From: CAWKEY01 sp963848675
GTDB taxonomy: Bacteria; Pseudomonadota; Gammaproteobacteria; Methylococcales; Methylomonadaceae
NCBI GenBank assembly: GCA_963848675.1
Contig: CAWKEY010000024.1
Location: 248,001 to 312,000 of the forward strand
Direction of reading: 5' to 3'
DNA length: 64,000 nucleotides
Position 1 is the stretch's first letter; each line of letters opens with the position of its first letter. The notes below the pieces were generated by a model. It was not told the origin of the DNA. It saw only the letters and a list, made by a program, of their open reading frames with translations, and made no database searches. This document shows positions 1 through 8,727 of the stretch, piece after piece. A program made the translations under genes and the position numbers.

Positions 1-1
1 T

Positions 2-322
2 ACCTGGGACACCAAAAATCCGCAGCAGGATATTAAAACCAGCCGGGAGATTTGGGAGCTCAGTAAACAGAAGATACTGTCTGGCCAGTTCGATGTGGTG
101 CTGCTGGATGAAATCAATTATTGTTGTGGCTATAACTGGATTTCAGGCCAGGAAATCGCTGATTTTATCGCTAATGAAAAACCGTCCTGGCTGCATTTAA
201 TTCTGACCGGTCGTAACGCGCCGCCGGAGGTTATAGAAATTGCCGATACCATGACCGAAATGACCAAAATCAAACACGCTTATGAAAAGGGCATCAAGGC
301 CGAACAGGGTATCGAGTTTTAA
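2..322 (+). CDS. btuR: Cob(I)yrinic acid a,c-diamide adenosyltransferase, C-terminal part
   Basis: The reading frame is open from base 2, so the gene starts before the window and only the last ~106 codons are seen. The enzyme transfers the adenosyl group of ATP to cob(I)alamin precursors in cobalamin synthesis or salvage. Visible family marks are LLDEINY (Walker-B-like), LTGRNAPPEVIEIAD, the TEMTKIKHAY segment and the usual C-terminal ending GIKAEQGIEF. This is the CobA/BtuR type rather than PduO or EutT. The missing N-terminal part should carry the P-loop. Downstream lies a palindromic repeat and the convergent GH17 gene. Confidence 0.93.
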   Translation, partial: TWDTKNPQQDIKTSREIWELSKQKILSGQFDVVLLDEINYCCGYNWISGQEIADFIANEKPSWLHLILTGRNAPPEVIEIADTMTEMTKIKHAYEKGIKAEQGIEF

Positions 323-398
323 TGCCGATCAGTTAAGTCTTAACTTATCGGCAGGTTCGATTTTATCAGATGGCAGGCGCGTAAATATTCAGGGCCCT

Positions 399-510
399 GT
401 CATTCCGAGCAGAGCGAGGAATCTTAAGTCTGAACAGTGTCGCCAGCGCTTAAGATTTCTCCCTGTGGTCGAAATGACAAAGGGTTTGCGAGAAAACGCT
501 GAAGTGTTAC
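399..510. repeat. Dispersed palindromic repeat, family 2, copy 1
   Basis: Two ~30-bp arms (399-428 and 449-478) form an imperfect inverted repeat: each begins or ends with GTCATT(C/T)CGA and AATCTTAAG, with about seven mismatches. A second copy, same orientation, is at 61486-61652. It shares the left arm, the GCCAGCGCTTAAG centre, GGTCGAAATGACA and the trailing AACGCTGAA..GTTAC. The last bases of this copy include the stop codon of the convergent GH17 gene. It is probably a REP/MITE-like non-coding element; this is inferred from structure and recurrence. Confidence 0.75.
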
Positions 511-2405
511 GCAGGGGCTTTTTTACAAGCGTTAGCCCATAGCGGTATGGCGAGTATCACCAAACTGGCCAGCCAAAGCAGCAGTTGGCAATTGATCAGG
601 GTGTAGACCAGCGCTGACCAAAGACTGTCGCCCAGTTGTGGATGAGCTTCTACAAAATCGCGGCCGGAGGTGAAGGCGTAGGTTTCACCGGCAATAACGG
701 CCAATGCCATAAAGCCCAGCGCATAGCCGGCTGCTCTGAGCGGCAATGCGATCAGGACTGCGGCGATTATCATTGCCCAGCCCAACAGTTGGCCCTGGTT
801 TCTGGTGAACATGAACGCAGTCCATGCTCTGTCGGCCAGCAGCGGGTAAGCGTTGATGTAATTGATGCCGGACATGACGATGACCGATTCTGCAACAACC
901 AGCACCAAGCCGATAGCACCAAGTGTGTAGCAAATAATTTTGGCGCGTTGGCAGGAAAAGGGCGCTGCGCCCATCAATGCGTTGAATTCCAGTGCATTTG
1001 CCGCATTCCTGCCGGTTGAAAAATAATGAATAAGCATCAGACCCAGCACGCCGGCGACAGCGATACTGGTCAGCGGATAAGGCATACTTAGATAGCGTCC
1101 GTTTAGACTGAGGCCGATTGATTTATAGATGGCAAGGGCCGCAAATGCCAGATACAGATAGCGCAACCAGAGGCTCAGCACGGGGCTGCTGTCTTGCGAG
1201 TTTAACAAATCGAGTGCACGGCGCAGCAGCAAACCGCCCAGGGCTGCACTGAGGCCAACTATAAACACAGCATGTATGCGTTCCATAGTGCTGTAGCTGG
1301 TGTACCATAAATCGCCGACCTGATTGACCAGTAAGCCGCTGAGCAGCTGCGCGAAGCCGATAAAGCCAGCCAGACGCTGCCAGGAGGCAGGTAGGCGCGG
1401 AGCATGAGCCAGGACTACTAGCAGCATCAGTAAACCAGCATACATTACGTGTTGCGGCCAATGCGTATTTTCCGTCACTTTTCCGGTCAGCGGGAATACC
1501 GCTTCGCGATCAGCCGAATAAAGTCCCCAGTTGGCGCCGACGACGCCTTCCAGGTTGCTTTTCCAGGGCTGGTTAAAGGCTTCCACGATGTTGTAATCGA
1601 AGCCGTTTTTGTTGGCCAGCTGCACCAGCGAGCGGATGAATTTGGCTTCGTTGACCACGCTGGGAACGGCGTCACCGCGCTGGCGTCCTGCGCTAGGCCA
1701 GCCCGATTCGCCGATTAAAATAGGTTTGTCGGGATAGGCCTCGCGTATTTTCCGATAATTCCTTTCTATATGGGCAGCGGTTTGTTCTATGTTGAGCGGC
1801 TCGTCTTCCCAGTAAGGCAGGATATGCACGGTGATGAAGTCGACTTCCTTGGCGATTTGCGGGTATTTCATATAAAACGACCAGACATCGGCATAGGAGA
1901 CCGGTTGTTTGACCGCCTGTTTGACCTGGCGGATATATTGCAGCAGCTGTTCAGGTTCCAGTTCACCGCGCAGCAGGACTTCGTTGCCGACAATGACGCG
2001 CCTGATGACATCAGGATTGGCGTTCGCCGAACGAATAAGTTGTTGAACTTCGGCGTCGTTTTCCTCGGCCATGGTGACATGCCCCAGCCAGGCGCCCTGA
2101 ATCATCTTTAAGCCGTGTTTTCGCGCCAGTGCGGGCACGTCCTGCAAGCCGCCGAGACTGGCATAGGTGCGGATGGTATGGGTTTTATCGGCCAGCATCC
2201 GCAAGTCCTCGTCGACTTGTTCCTTGGTCGGATAAATTTCCGTCAACGGGCTTTGGCCTTCGCGGAACGGGGCAAAAGAGACACTGCTGATTTTGCCTTC
2301 AGGCACGTCCGTGCCCGCATTTTGTGGAAGATTGCTTAGGCCTGTCAGCAAGCCGTTGGCTAAGACGGCCAGAATCAGGAACAGAATAAGTCGATTTGTT
2401 TTCAT
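507..2405 (-). CDS. Membrane-anchored glycoside hydrolase family 17 protein (beta-glucan synthase/transglucosylase-like)
   Basis: This 632-residue protein has an N-terminal hydrophobic anchor (about residues 5-22), a periplasmic GH17 TIM barrel (about 40-310) and a C-terminal half with several hydrophobic helices (from about 318 to the end). The GH17 acid/base is visible in VGNEVLLRGE (Glu142) and the nucleophile in GESGWPSAG (Glu233). Bacterial proteins of this shape are usually annotated as beta-1,3 or beta-1,6 glucan synthases or transglucosylases acting on periplasmic or exported glucans; the exact linkage cannot be read from sequence. No NdvB-type GT2 synthase is adjacent. Its stop codon lies inside a dispersed repeat. 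Confidence 0.8.
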   Translation of the reverse strand: MKTNRLILFLILAVLANGLLTGLSNLPQNAGTDVPEGKISSVSFAPFREGQSPLTEIYPTKEQVDEDLRMLADKTHTIRTYASLGGLQDVPALARKHGLKMIQGAWLGHVTMAEENDAEVQQLIRSANANPDVIRRVIVGNEVLLRGELEPEQLLQYIRQVKQAVKQPVSYADVWSFYMKYPQIAKEVDFITVHILPYWEDEPLNIEQTAAHIERNYRKIREAYPDKPILIGESGWPSAGRQRGDAVPSVVNEAKFIRSLVQLANKNGFDYNIVEAFNQPWKSNLEGVVGANWGLYSADREAVFPLTGKVTENTHWPQHVMYAGLLMLLVVLAHAPRLPASWQRLAGFIGFAQLLSGLLVNQVGDLWYTSYSTMERIHAVFIVGLSAALGGLLLRRALDLLNSQDSSPVLSLWLRYLYLAFAALAIYKSIGLSLNGRYLSMPYPLTSIAVAGVLGLMLIHYFSTGRNAANALEFNALMGAAPFSCQRAKIICYTLGAIGLVLVVAESVIVMSGINYINAYPLLADRAWTAFMFTRNQGQLLGWAMIIAAVLIALPLRAAGYALGFMALAVIAGETYAFTSGRDFVEAHPQLGDSLWSALVYTLINCQLLLWLASLVILAIPLWANACKKAPA

Positions 2406-2630
2406 ATAAAGCGCCTGTTATAGGCATCCGGAAAAGTGAGGCGGCCATGATAGCGCATTTTTGTCTTGTGTTTCATGCTTTTGCCGGGCGTTGTCCCGCG
2501 GAGGCAAGGCGCTTGCTGCGCTTAATGATCAGTCATTGCTGAGCCTGGATAATTAGCATAGAATCCAAAGGGGAATGCTCGGGATACTCCTTAGCATGGT
2601 CTGTAATTGTCACAACAGAAGAGAAAGTAA

Positions 2631-2990
2631 ATGTCTGAAACCAGTAAAATCATCATAGGCGTAGTTGCATTTATTGTCATAGGCTTCATATTGGTCGGTA
2701 CCAGTAAAGATCAGTCCAAAGAAGAAATGGAAGCGGCATCGAAAATTAGAACATATGCGGCCATGCAGACGATGGCCAGTAATAAATGCCCGCTGGCCAT
2801 TAAAAAGGAAACCGGCGAGCAGGTGTATTTCCCTTCAGAAACCGAGAGCGATAAGGATTCTTATATTACCCTTAAGTGGATCGGCGAAAGTGGCGGCTTT
2901 AAAACCGCTTCCTGCACATTGCATATGTCGTTGGGCGGAATTTCAGAGTTGATTATTGATGATAAAGTCATCATCAAGAAAAAAATCTGA
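2631..2990 (+). CDS. Hypothetical single-pass membrane protein
   Basis: I do not recognise this 119-residue protein. A GAGAAAG ribosome site precedes the ATG. Residues 7-24 form one hydrophobic segment, followed by a charged linker and a small soluble domain with two cysteines (in NKCPLAIKK and TASCTLHM) that could pair if exported. The C-terminus is lysine-rich. The gene stands alone between the GH17 gene, which diverges from it, and cysE, which converges on it. It is probably real because of its start signal and ordinary composition. Confidence 0.6.
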   Translation: MSETSKIIIGVVAFIVIGFILVGTSKDQSKEEMEAASKIRTYAAMQTMASNKCPLAIKKETGEQVYFPSETESDKDSYITLKWIGESGGFKTASCTLHMSLGGISELIIDDKVIIKKKI

Positions 2991-3035
2991 GGGGCAATAT
3001 CCTGATTGAATTCATGGCGGCTGGCAGGGGCTCAA

Positions 3036-3827
3036 TCAGGAACTTGATTCATTGTTTTCATTCTTGTCTTTGTTATAGCTGTCGGTGATTTCGCAGCCGT
3101 CCAGATCAGGTACGGGCGGTTCCGTACAGCTAATGCCGGCCTCATTCAGCACTTTTTTCAGGGTGTTGATCTGTTTGTCCAGCACATGCATATGATCCAG
3201 CATACGGTTAATGGCGTGTGCGATCGGATCGGGCATGTCGATGGTCAAGCCGTAAGGATCAAAATCCATTTTGCTGGCAATTTCATCCAGCGCAAGCGCT
3301 GGTTTCTTAGCATTGGGATCGGTAATGTGGCCTGGAATGCCGACCACGGTCGCGCCCGCCGGCACCGGTTTTAATACCACCGAATTGGAGCCGATTCGAG
3401 CGCCCGCGCCAATATCGATAGGGCCTAATACTTTGGCCCCGGCACCCACGACTACGCCGTTGTGCAGGGTGGGGTGGCGCTTGCCTTTTTTCCAGGTGGT
3501 GCCGCCCAGGGTTACGCCGTGATACAAAGTGCAGTCATCGCCGATGACGGCGGTCTCTCCTATGACTACACCCATGCCGTGATCAATAAAAAAGCGCCGG
3601 CCAATTTGCGCACCCGGGTGAATTTCAATGCCGGTCAGAAACCGGCCAATATGGGCGCTAAAACGCGCCAGCCACTTGTAGCCTCCATTCCAGCAATAGT
3701 GGCTGAGACGATGAATCAAAATGGCATGAAAACCGGGATAGGCGGTAATCACTTCCAGTACCGACTGCGCAGCCGGATCGCGCTCAAAAACACAGGCAAT
3801 ATCTTCTTTAATTCGGCTAAACATCAT
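3036..3827 (-). CDS. cysE: Serine O-acetyltransferase
   Basis: The 263-residue enzyme makes O-acetylserine from serine and acetyl-CoA, the first step of cysteine synthesis. It shows the N-terminal helical domain, then left-handed beta-helix hexapeptides, with IDHGMGVVIGETA and LYHGVTLGGTTW forming the active site. The C-terminal tail after the helix is long and charged (DSYNKDKNENNESSS). The start codon overlaps the trmJ stop as ATGA, so the two are translationally coupled. Feedback inhibition by cysteine is known for the family; nothing here shows transcriptional control. Confidence 0.95.
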   Translation of the reverse strand: MMFSRIKEDIACVFERDPAAQSVLEVITAYPGFHAILIHRLSHYCWNGGYKWLARFSAHIGRFLTGIEIHPGAQIGRRFFIDHGMGVVIGETAVIGDDCTLYHGVTLGGTTWKKGKRHPTLHNGVVVGAGAKVLGPIDIGAGARIGSNSVVLKPVPAGATVVGIPGHITDPNAKKPALALDEIASKMDFDPYGLTIDMPDPIAHAINRMLDHMHVLDKQINTLKKVLNEAGISCTEPPVPDLDGCEITDSYNKDKNENNESSS

Positions 3828-4552
3828 TCGCTCCTCTTGTTGCCCTGAGACATTCTTAGGATGCCCCGAAGTATGTCCACTTCTTTGGTGTCTAGTTGTA
3901 CCCGGTTATAAATCCGGCGTAAACGCCGCATGATGGATTTTGATTTATCCGGCTGCATAAAACCGATATCGGTTAATGCCTCTGCCAAATGGGCATAAAA
4001 AGACTCCATTTGCGCCGCGGTAGCCAAAGGACTCTGACCTTTATCGCCCATCAGCACTTCTTCCTGCAATCCCGAGGCAATAAAAATTTCATAGCAGATC
4101 ACTTGCACGGCGGCCGCCAGATTTAACGAGCTGTATTCGCTGTTGCAGGGAATTCGCAATAAAGCGTGACATAAATCCAGTTCATGATTTTTCAAGCCTG
4201 AATTTTCCCGGCCAAACAGGATAGCCACTTTATGCTGCGGAGCCGCAGCCAGGACTTTTACGGCGCATTCGCGGGGCGTTATTTCCGGCCAGCTGATGGT
4301 TCGGCAGCGGGCACTGGCGCCAATGACCAGAGGGCAATCGGCAATGGCGTCCTGCAGGCTGTTGCAGACAGTGGCCGCCGCCAACACATTATCTGCACCG
4401 GAGGCTCGAGCGGTGGCATCGCTGCTGGGAAAAATTTTAGGCGCAACCAGCCAGAGATTATCCATCTTCATGTTCTTCATGGCCCGCGCTACGGCGCCGA
4501 TATTGCCGGGATGGGTCGTTTCGACCAGAACGATTTTTATATTGGACAGCAA
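3824..4552 (-). CDS. trmJ: tRNA (cytidine/uridine-2'-O)-methyltransferase TrmJ
   Basis: This SPOUT-family enzyme methylates the ribose of nucleotide 32 of tRNA. The N-terminus (NIKIVLVETTHPGNIGAVAR) matches the family closely and fixes the start as TTG at 4552; no in-frame ATG precedes it. The knot-forming motifs ILFGRENSGL and SSLNLAAAVQ are present. The length, 242 residues, is normal. It is divergent from suhB with 89 bp between starts, the arrangement also seen in E. coli, and forms an operon with cysE. Confidence 0.93.
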   Translation of the reverse strand: MLSNIKIVLVETTHPGNIGAVARAMKNMKMDNLWLVAPKIFPSSDATARASGADNVLAAATVCNSLQDAIADCPLVIGASARCRTISWPEITPRECAVKVLAAAPQHKVAILFGRENSGLKNHELDLCHALLRIPCNSEYSSLNLAAAVQVICYEIFIASGLQEEVLMGDKGQSPLATAAQMESFYAHLAEALTDIGFMQPDKSKSIMRRLRRIYNRVQLDTKEVDILRGILRMSQGNKRSE

Positions 4553-4641
4553 GGCATTGTCTCTACGCGGAAAAAAGCGCCAAGTTTACCAAAAGATTTG
4601 CTATCCTATGGCGTTTTCTGTGCTCATTATAAATTCAAGTT

Positions 4642-5436
4642 ATGCAACCAATGCTCAATATTGCCGTCCGTGCTGCGAGAAGCGCCGGCGAACTGATTCT
4701 TCGTTCTGCCGATAATGTCGGCCGTCTGCAAATCAGTCAAAAAGGTAAAAATGATTACGCCAGTGAAGTTGACCAAATGGCCGAGCGGGAGATCATTAAC
4801 ATCATTAAGGCCGCCTATCCTGAGCATGCCATTCTCGCGGAAGAAAGCGGCAAGCATAAAGGTAACGATTTTGTCTGGGTGATTGATCCTTTGGACGGCA
4901 CCACCAACTTCCTGCATGGTTTCCCTCAATATGCTGTTTCTATCGCCCTGAAATACAAGGGCAAGCTTGAGGTTGGCGTTATTTATGACCCGTTGCGCGA
5001 CGAATTATTCACTGCCAAACGCGGCGGTGGCGCCATGCTCAATAATCGCCGGCTTAGAGTTACCAATCAAACCAGCATGAAAGGCGCCCTGGTGGGTACC
5101 GGTTTCCCGTTTAAAACCGATTTGCATCTGGATGCCTATTTGGGCATGTTCCGCGCTTTGACAACCGAGTGTGCCGGCATTCGCCGCGCCGGTGCTGCCG
5201 CACTGGATTTGGCCTATGTTGCGGCGGGCCGTCTGGACGGGTACTGGGAAATAGGTATCATGGAATGGGATATGGCAGCGGGTATTTTGCTGATCAAAGA
5301 GGCTGGCGGCGTGGTCACCGACTTTTCTTTCGACGACAAGTATTGGCAATCGGGCAATGTTATCGCTGGCAGTCCGAAAATGCATCAGATGATGTATCAA
5401 CTGATTGAGCCTCATGTCACCAGCAATCTGAAATAA
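4642..5436 (+). CDS. suhB: Inositol-1-monophosphatase family protein SuhB
   Basis: The 264-residue metal-dependent phosphatase has the standard motifs: AILAEESG, the metal site WVIDPLDGTTNF and the second signature WEIGIMEWDMAAGILL. In enterobacteria SuhB also joins rRNA antitermination complexes; whether that applies here is not visible. It is divergent from trmJ and is followed by a dispersed repeat and the convergent rimI gene. Confidence 0.95.
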   Translation: MQPMLNIAVRAARSAGELILRSADNVGRLQISQKGKNDYASEVDQMAEREIINIIKAAYPEHAILAEESGKHKGNDFVWVIDPLDGTTNFLHGFPQYAVSIALKYKGKLEVGVIYDPLRDELFTAKRGGGAMLNNRRLRVTNQTSMKGALVGTGFPFKTDLHLDAYLGMFRALTTECAGIRRAGAAALDLAYVAAGRLDGYWEIGIMEWDMAAGILLIKEAGGVVTDFSFDDKYWQSGNVIAGSPKMHQMMYQLIEPHVTSNLK

Positions 5437-5440
5437 GCCA

Positions 5441-5538
5441 AGGAACGCGTATTAAATAACTTGTGCAACTCTGAGAAACAATTTTCTGTGTAGGTGCGGA
5501 TTCATCCGCACCTACACTTGTTCAACTTATTTCGTGCG
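5441..5538. repeat. Dispersed palindromic repeat, family 1, copy 1
   Basis: A ~98-bp unit sits between convergent suhB and rimI. Its core is a perfect 14-bp inverted repeat (5488-5501 and 5504-5517, GTGTAGGTGCGGAT and its complement) with a 2-base centre. The whole unit occurs again on the opposite strand at 59564-59680, matching outside the hairpin too (CGAAATAAGTTGAACAAGTG, ATTGTTTCTCAGAGTTGC, ATACGCGTTCCT). It may act as a bidirectional terminator here because it separates two converging genes. Confidence 0.8.
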
Positions 5539-5598
5539 CTTTACTAAGCGCTAAAAATACTGTGCTCCGACAGGCCTGCCCTGATGGTTCAAGACCGG

Positions 5599-6138
5599 CT
5601 AAAGCAGTTCCAATGCCAGCATGATGGCATCTTCACGGCCATGTTCGGCCGGGTAATAGCCTTTTCTGATGCCTATCTCGTTAAAGCCCATTTTTTCATA
5701 CAAGGCAATCGCGCCGAGATTGGACGGGCGCACTTCCAGAAAAATAGTCTCGGCCCGGCCTCTGGCGGTTTCGATCAGATTTTCCAGCATTTTCCGGCCA
5801 ATGCCTTGATTCTGTTCGGCGGGATCCACGCAAATATTTAAAATATGCGCCTCGCCTACGGCAATGGAAACGATGCTATAACCCAGAATCTTGTCCAGTT
5901 CCTCGCAAACCCAACAGCTATAGCGGGCTTTAAAGCAGTCTCTAAAAATGTCTTCGGTCCAGGGAAATTGGTAGTTTTTTCTTTCAATCGTCATAACGCC
6001 CGTCAAATCGGCCGTCGTCATCCTTCTAAGACGCATTAAATCCTTTCTGCCGACAGAATCCGGAAATACTTTGGCATAAAATTCTCTATCGGCGTCGTAA
6101 ATGACAAGATCTTTTATTTTTTCTAATAATCCCAGCAT
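5599..6138 (-). CDS. rimI: Ribosomal protein S18 alanine N-acetyltransferase (GNAT)
   Basis: This GNAT acetyltransferase has the acetyl-CoA loop EQNQGIGRKML, the ILNICVDP beta strand and the ALYEKMGFNEIGIRKGYY C-terminal motif of RimI, which acetylates the N-terminus of ribosomal protein S18. A TTG at 6144 is possible, but the ATG at 6138 has an AAGG site at proper distance, giving 179 residues. About 35 residues before the usual RimI start form an extension (MLGLLEKIKDLVIYDADREF). The gene follows the uracil glycosylase gene directly. Confidence 0.85.
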   Translation of the reverse strand: MLGLLEKIKDLVIYDADREFYAKVFPDSVGRKDLMRLRRMTTADLTGVMTIERKNYQFPWTEDIFRDCFKARYSCWVCEELDKILGYSIVSIAVGEAHILNICVDPAEQNQGIGRKMLENLIETARGRAETIFLEVRPSNLGAIALYEKMGFNEIGIRKGYYPAEHGREDAIMLALELL

Positions 6139-6140
6139 GA

Positions 6141-6842
6141 TCAACCTTCAAAATTTTTATAGGTCTTGAGTGCTAATTGTAAATCCATCCAGGCTTTGCG
6201 TTTATCTATCAAGGTGCGTAACAAATACGCGGGATGATAGACGACGACAACCGGTGTTCCCTCTAAAGTATGGACGTTGCCGCGCAGTTTGGCGAGAGGG
6301 GCATCGGTTTTTAACAAGGTTTGCGCAGCAATTCGGCCCAAAGCCAGAATGATTTTGGGTTTAATCAGCGCCCGCTGGCGCTGAAGATAATCATGACAGG
6401 CGGCAACTTCGTCGGCTTTCGGATCGCGATTGCCGGGCGGACGGCATTTTACTATATTGGCAATAAAGACGTCTTCCCGGGCCAAGCCAATGGCCCTTAA
6501 CATTTCCGTCAGCAACTGTCCGGCACTGCCGACAAACGGCTGGCCCTGCTGATCTTCACTTTGCCCCGGTGCTTCACCGATCAGCAGCCAGTCTGCCTGT
6601 TTATTGCCCGAGCCAAAAACTGTTTGCGTGCGGGTTTCGCACAACACGCATTTTCGGCAGGCGGCGACCTCGGCTTGCAGTACATCCCAGTTATCAGTTT
6701 TTGTGACGGGTTCTGCTTCGATTGTTGCGCAATCAATAGTAACAGGTTCGGCGGCGGCTTCTGCCAATGCCGCCGGTGCTCTGGGCACCCAAACATCGAT
6801 GCCCATCGTTTGCAGGTAGTGCAGACGCGTTGCGTTATCCAC
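6141..6842 (-). CDS. Uracil-DNA glycosylase, family 4 (iron-sulfur type)
   Basis: The 233-residue protein removes uracil from DNA. It carries the iron-sulfur cysteines (CRKC, a further pair in VKCRPPGNRDP and ACHDY), the water-activating loop GEAPGQSEDQQGQPFVG and the C-terminal VVVYHPAYLLR motif. A ~75-residue N-terminal extension beginning DNATRLHYLQTMGIDVW is usual in proteobacterial members. The start is GTG with a GGGAGAA site seven bases upstream. It is cotranscribed with rimI, an arrangement common in gammaproteobacteria. Confidence 0.9.
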   Translation of the reverse strand: MDNATRLHYLQTMGIDVWVPRAPAALAEAAAEPVTIDCATIEAEPVTKTDNWDVLQAEVAACRKCVLCETRTQTVFGSGNKQADWLLIGEAPGQSEDQQGQPFVGSAGQLLTEMLRAIGLAREDVFIANIVKCRPPGNRDPKADEVAACHDYLQRQRALIKPKIILALGRIAAQTLLKTDAPLAKLRGNVHTLEGTPVVVVYHPAYLLRTLIDKRKAWMDLQLALKTYKNFEG

Positions 6843-6941
6843 AAGCGATTCTCCCGGATAAAGCGCGCAGCTGCACGGGCGAATGGATCCGCTCCTGCGT
6901 TAAAGCTAGCGCTTGCATCTTTTACCTTGAACCTTGGCTTT

Positions 6942-8486
6942 TTAAACATCCCCCTTTTGAGGATGTCTGCGCTGGTTGGGCGCTTGCAGTTTATTGACCG
7001 CATTGATATAGGCTTTGGCTGAGGCAATCACAATATCGGTATCGGCACCCAGGCCGTTGACAATGCGGCCGGCCTTTTCAAGGCGCACGGTCACTTCACC
7101 CTGGGCATCGGTGCCGTTGGTGATGTTGTTTACCGAATACAGTTCGAGGGTGGCATGGGTCTTCACCAGTTTCTCTATGGCTTTTAAGCTGGCATCAACC
7201 GCGCCGCCGCCATTCGAGCTGCCGGTGACTTCTTTGTTGTCGACCCGCAGCGTCACTTGGGCATTGGGTACTTCGCCGGTTTCCGAGCAGACTTTTAATG
7301 CGATCAGTTTGACGTGCTCGTCTTCGGACTCAAAACCCACTTCCGAAATCAGCGCCTGCAAGTCCTCATCAAAAATTTCATGCTTTTTATCGGCAAGCTG
7401 TTTAAAGCGGAAAAAGGCATCGTTTAATTCTTCTTCTGAAGTAAATTCAAAACCCAATTCGGTCATGCGGCTCTTGAAGGCATTGCGGCCTGAGTGTTTG
7501 CCCATCACCATGCGGTTGGCCGACCAGCCGACATCTTCCGCGCGCATGATTTCGTAGGTCTCCCGGCTTTTCAGGACGCCGTCCTGGTGAATGCCCGACT
7601 CATGGGCAAAGGCATTGGCGCCGACGATGGCTTTGTTGGGCTGCACTGGAAATCCGGTAATGGAAGAAACCAGTTTTGAGCAGGTGACAATCTCGCGCGT
7701 ATCGATGCCGGTTTGGCAGGCAAACACATCCTGGCGCGTACGCACGGCCATGACGACTTCTTCCAGCGAGGCATTGCCGGCACGCTCACCCAAGCCATTG
7801 ATGGTGCACTCGACCTGGCGGGCGCCGTTCATGACCGCTGACAATGAATTGGCGACGGCCAGGCCCAGATCATTATGGCAATGCACCGAAAAAATCGCCT
7901 TGTCGGAATTCGGTATGCGTCTGATCAGATTGGCAAGCGTGGCGCCAAACTGCTGCGGAATGCTGTAGCCGACGGTATCGGGTATATTCAGTGTGCTGGC
8001 GCCGGCATCGATCACGGCCTCAAGAATCCGGCACAAAAAGTCTTCCTCGGAGCGGCCGGCATCTTCGGCAGAAAATTCGACATCATCGGTGTATTGGCGG
8101 GCACGCTTGACCGCTCGGACGGCATAGTCAATGACTTGCTCCGGCGGCATCTGCAATTTCATCTGCATGTGAATCGGCGACGTGGCGATGAAAGTATGAA
8201 TGCGTGAGCGGTTAGCGCCTTTGAGGGCTTCGCCGGCGCGGTCAATATCCTTGTCCAAGGCTCTGGCCAGGCCGCAAACGGTACTGTCTTTGATAGCCTT
8301 GGCCACCGCCTGGACGGCTTCGAAATCACCGACACTGGCCACCGGAAATCCCGCTTCGATGACATCTACCTTCAAGCGCTCGAGGGCTCTGGCAATTCTG
8401 ACTTTTTCGTCGCGCGTCATGGATGCGCCGGGGCTTTGCTCGCCATCACGCAGGGTGGTATCAAATATAATTAATTTGTCTTTCAT
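6942..8486 (-). CDS. leuA: 2-isopropylmalate synthase
   Basis: LeuA condenses acetyl-CoA with 2-oxoisovalerate, the first committed step of leucine synthesis. The catalytic domain shows FDTTLRDGEQSPGA at the N-terminus and the metal-binding HCHNDLGLAVANSL; the C-terminal ~120 residues form the leucine-sensing dimer domain. The ATG at 8486 (MKDKLIIFDTT, 514 residues) has GGAG five bases upstream and matches the family; an ATG at 8501 would add five residues. The C-terminal tail NQRRHPQKGDV is polar. No other leu gene is adjacent. Confidence 0.95.
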   Translation of the reverse strand: MKDKLIIFDTTLRDGEQSPGASMTRDEKVRIARALERLKVDVIEAGFPVASVGDFEAVQAVAKAIKDSTVCGLARALDKDIDRAGEALKGANRSRIHTFIATSPIHMQMKLQMPPEQVIDYAVRAVKRARQYTDDVEFSAEDAGRSEEDFLCRILEAVIDAGASTLNIPDTVGYSIPQQFGATLANLIRRIPNSDKAIFSVHCHNDLGLAVANSLSAVMNGARQVECTINGLGERAGNASLEEVVMAVRTRQDVFACQTGIDTREIVTCSKLVSSITGFPVQPNKAIVGANAFAHESGIHQDGVLKSRETYEIMRAEDVGWSANRMVMGKHSGRNAFKSRMTELGFEFTSEEELNDAFFRFKQLADKKHEIFDEDLQALISEVGFESEDEHVKLIALKVCSETGEVPNAQVTLRVDNKEVTGSSNGGGAVDASLKAIEKLVKTHATLELYSVNNITNGTDAQGEVTVRLEKAGRIVNGLGADTDIVIASAKAYINAVNKLQAPNQRRHPQKGDV

Positions 8487-8727
8487 AAGAACTCCATTCA
8501 TGGAGAGCCGTCAACGTCGCCATTGATGGTTGATAAATAAAGAGGGTGTAATAATTGATCGAAAAGACTATGCCCGTCAGGGCAGGCGTCTAAGAGGCAG
8601 GTATAATCCGGCGCGCAAAACTGTCCCGGCGAATTTTGCCAAAGCCGAATAGAGTCGAGATACGAGGTTGTTTTGGAGAAACATGTTTCAGACTATACGC
8701 CAATGACTATAAGGCCTCAAGCAGATT

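Noticed and set aside
4232..4715. Plus-strand frames opposite trmJ
   Set aside because: They are shadows of trmJ and end inside suhB, with no product resemblance.
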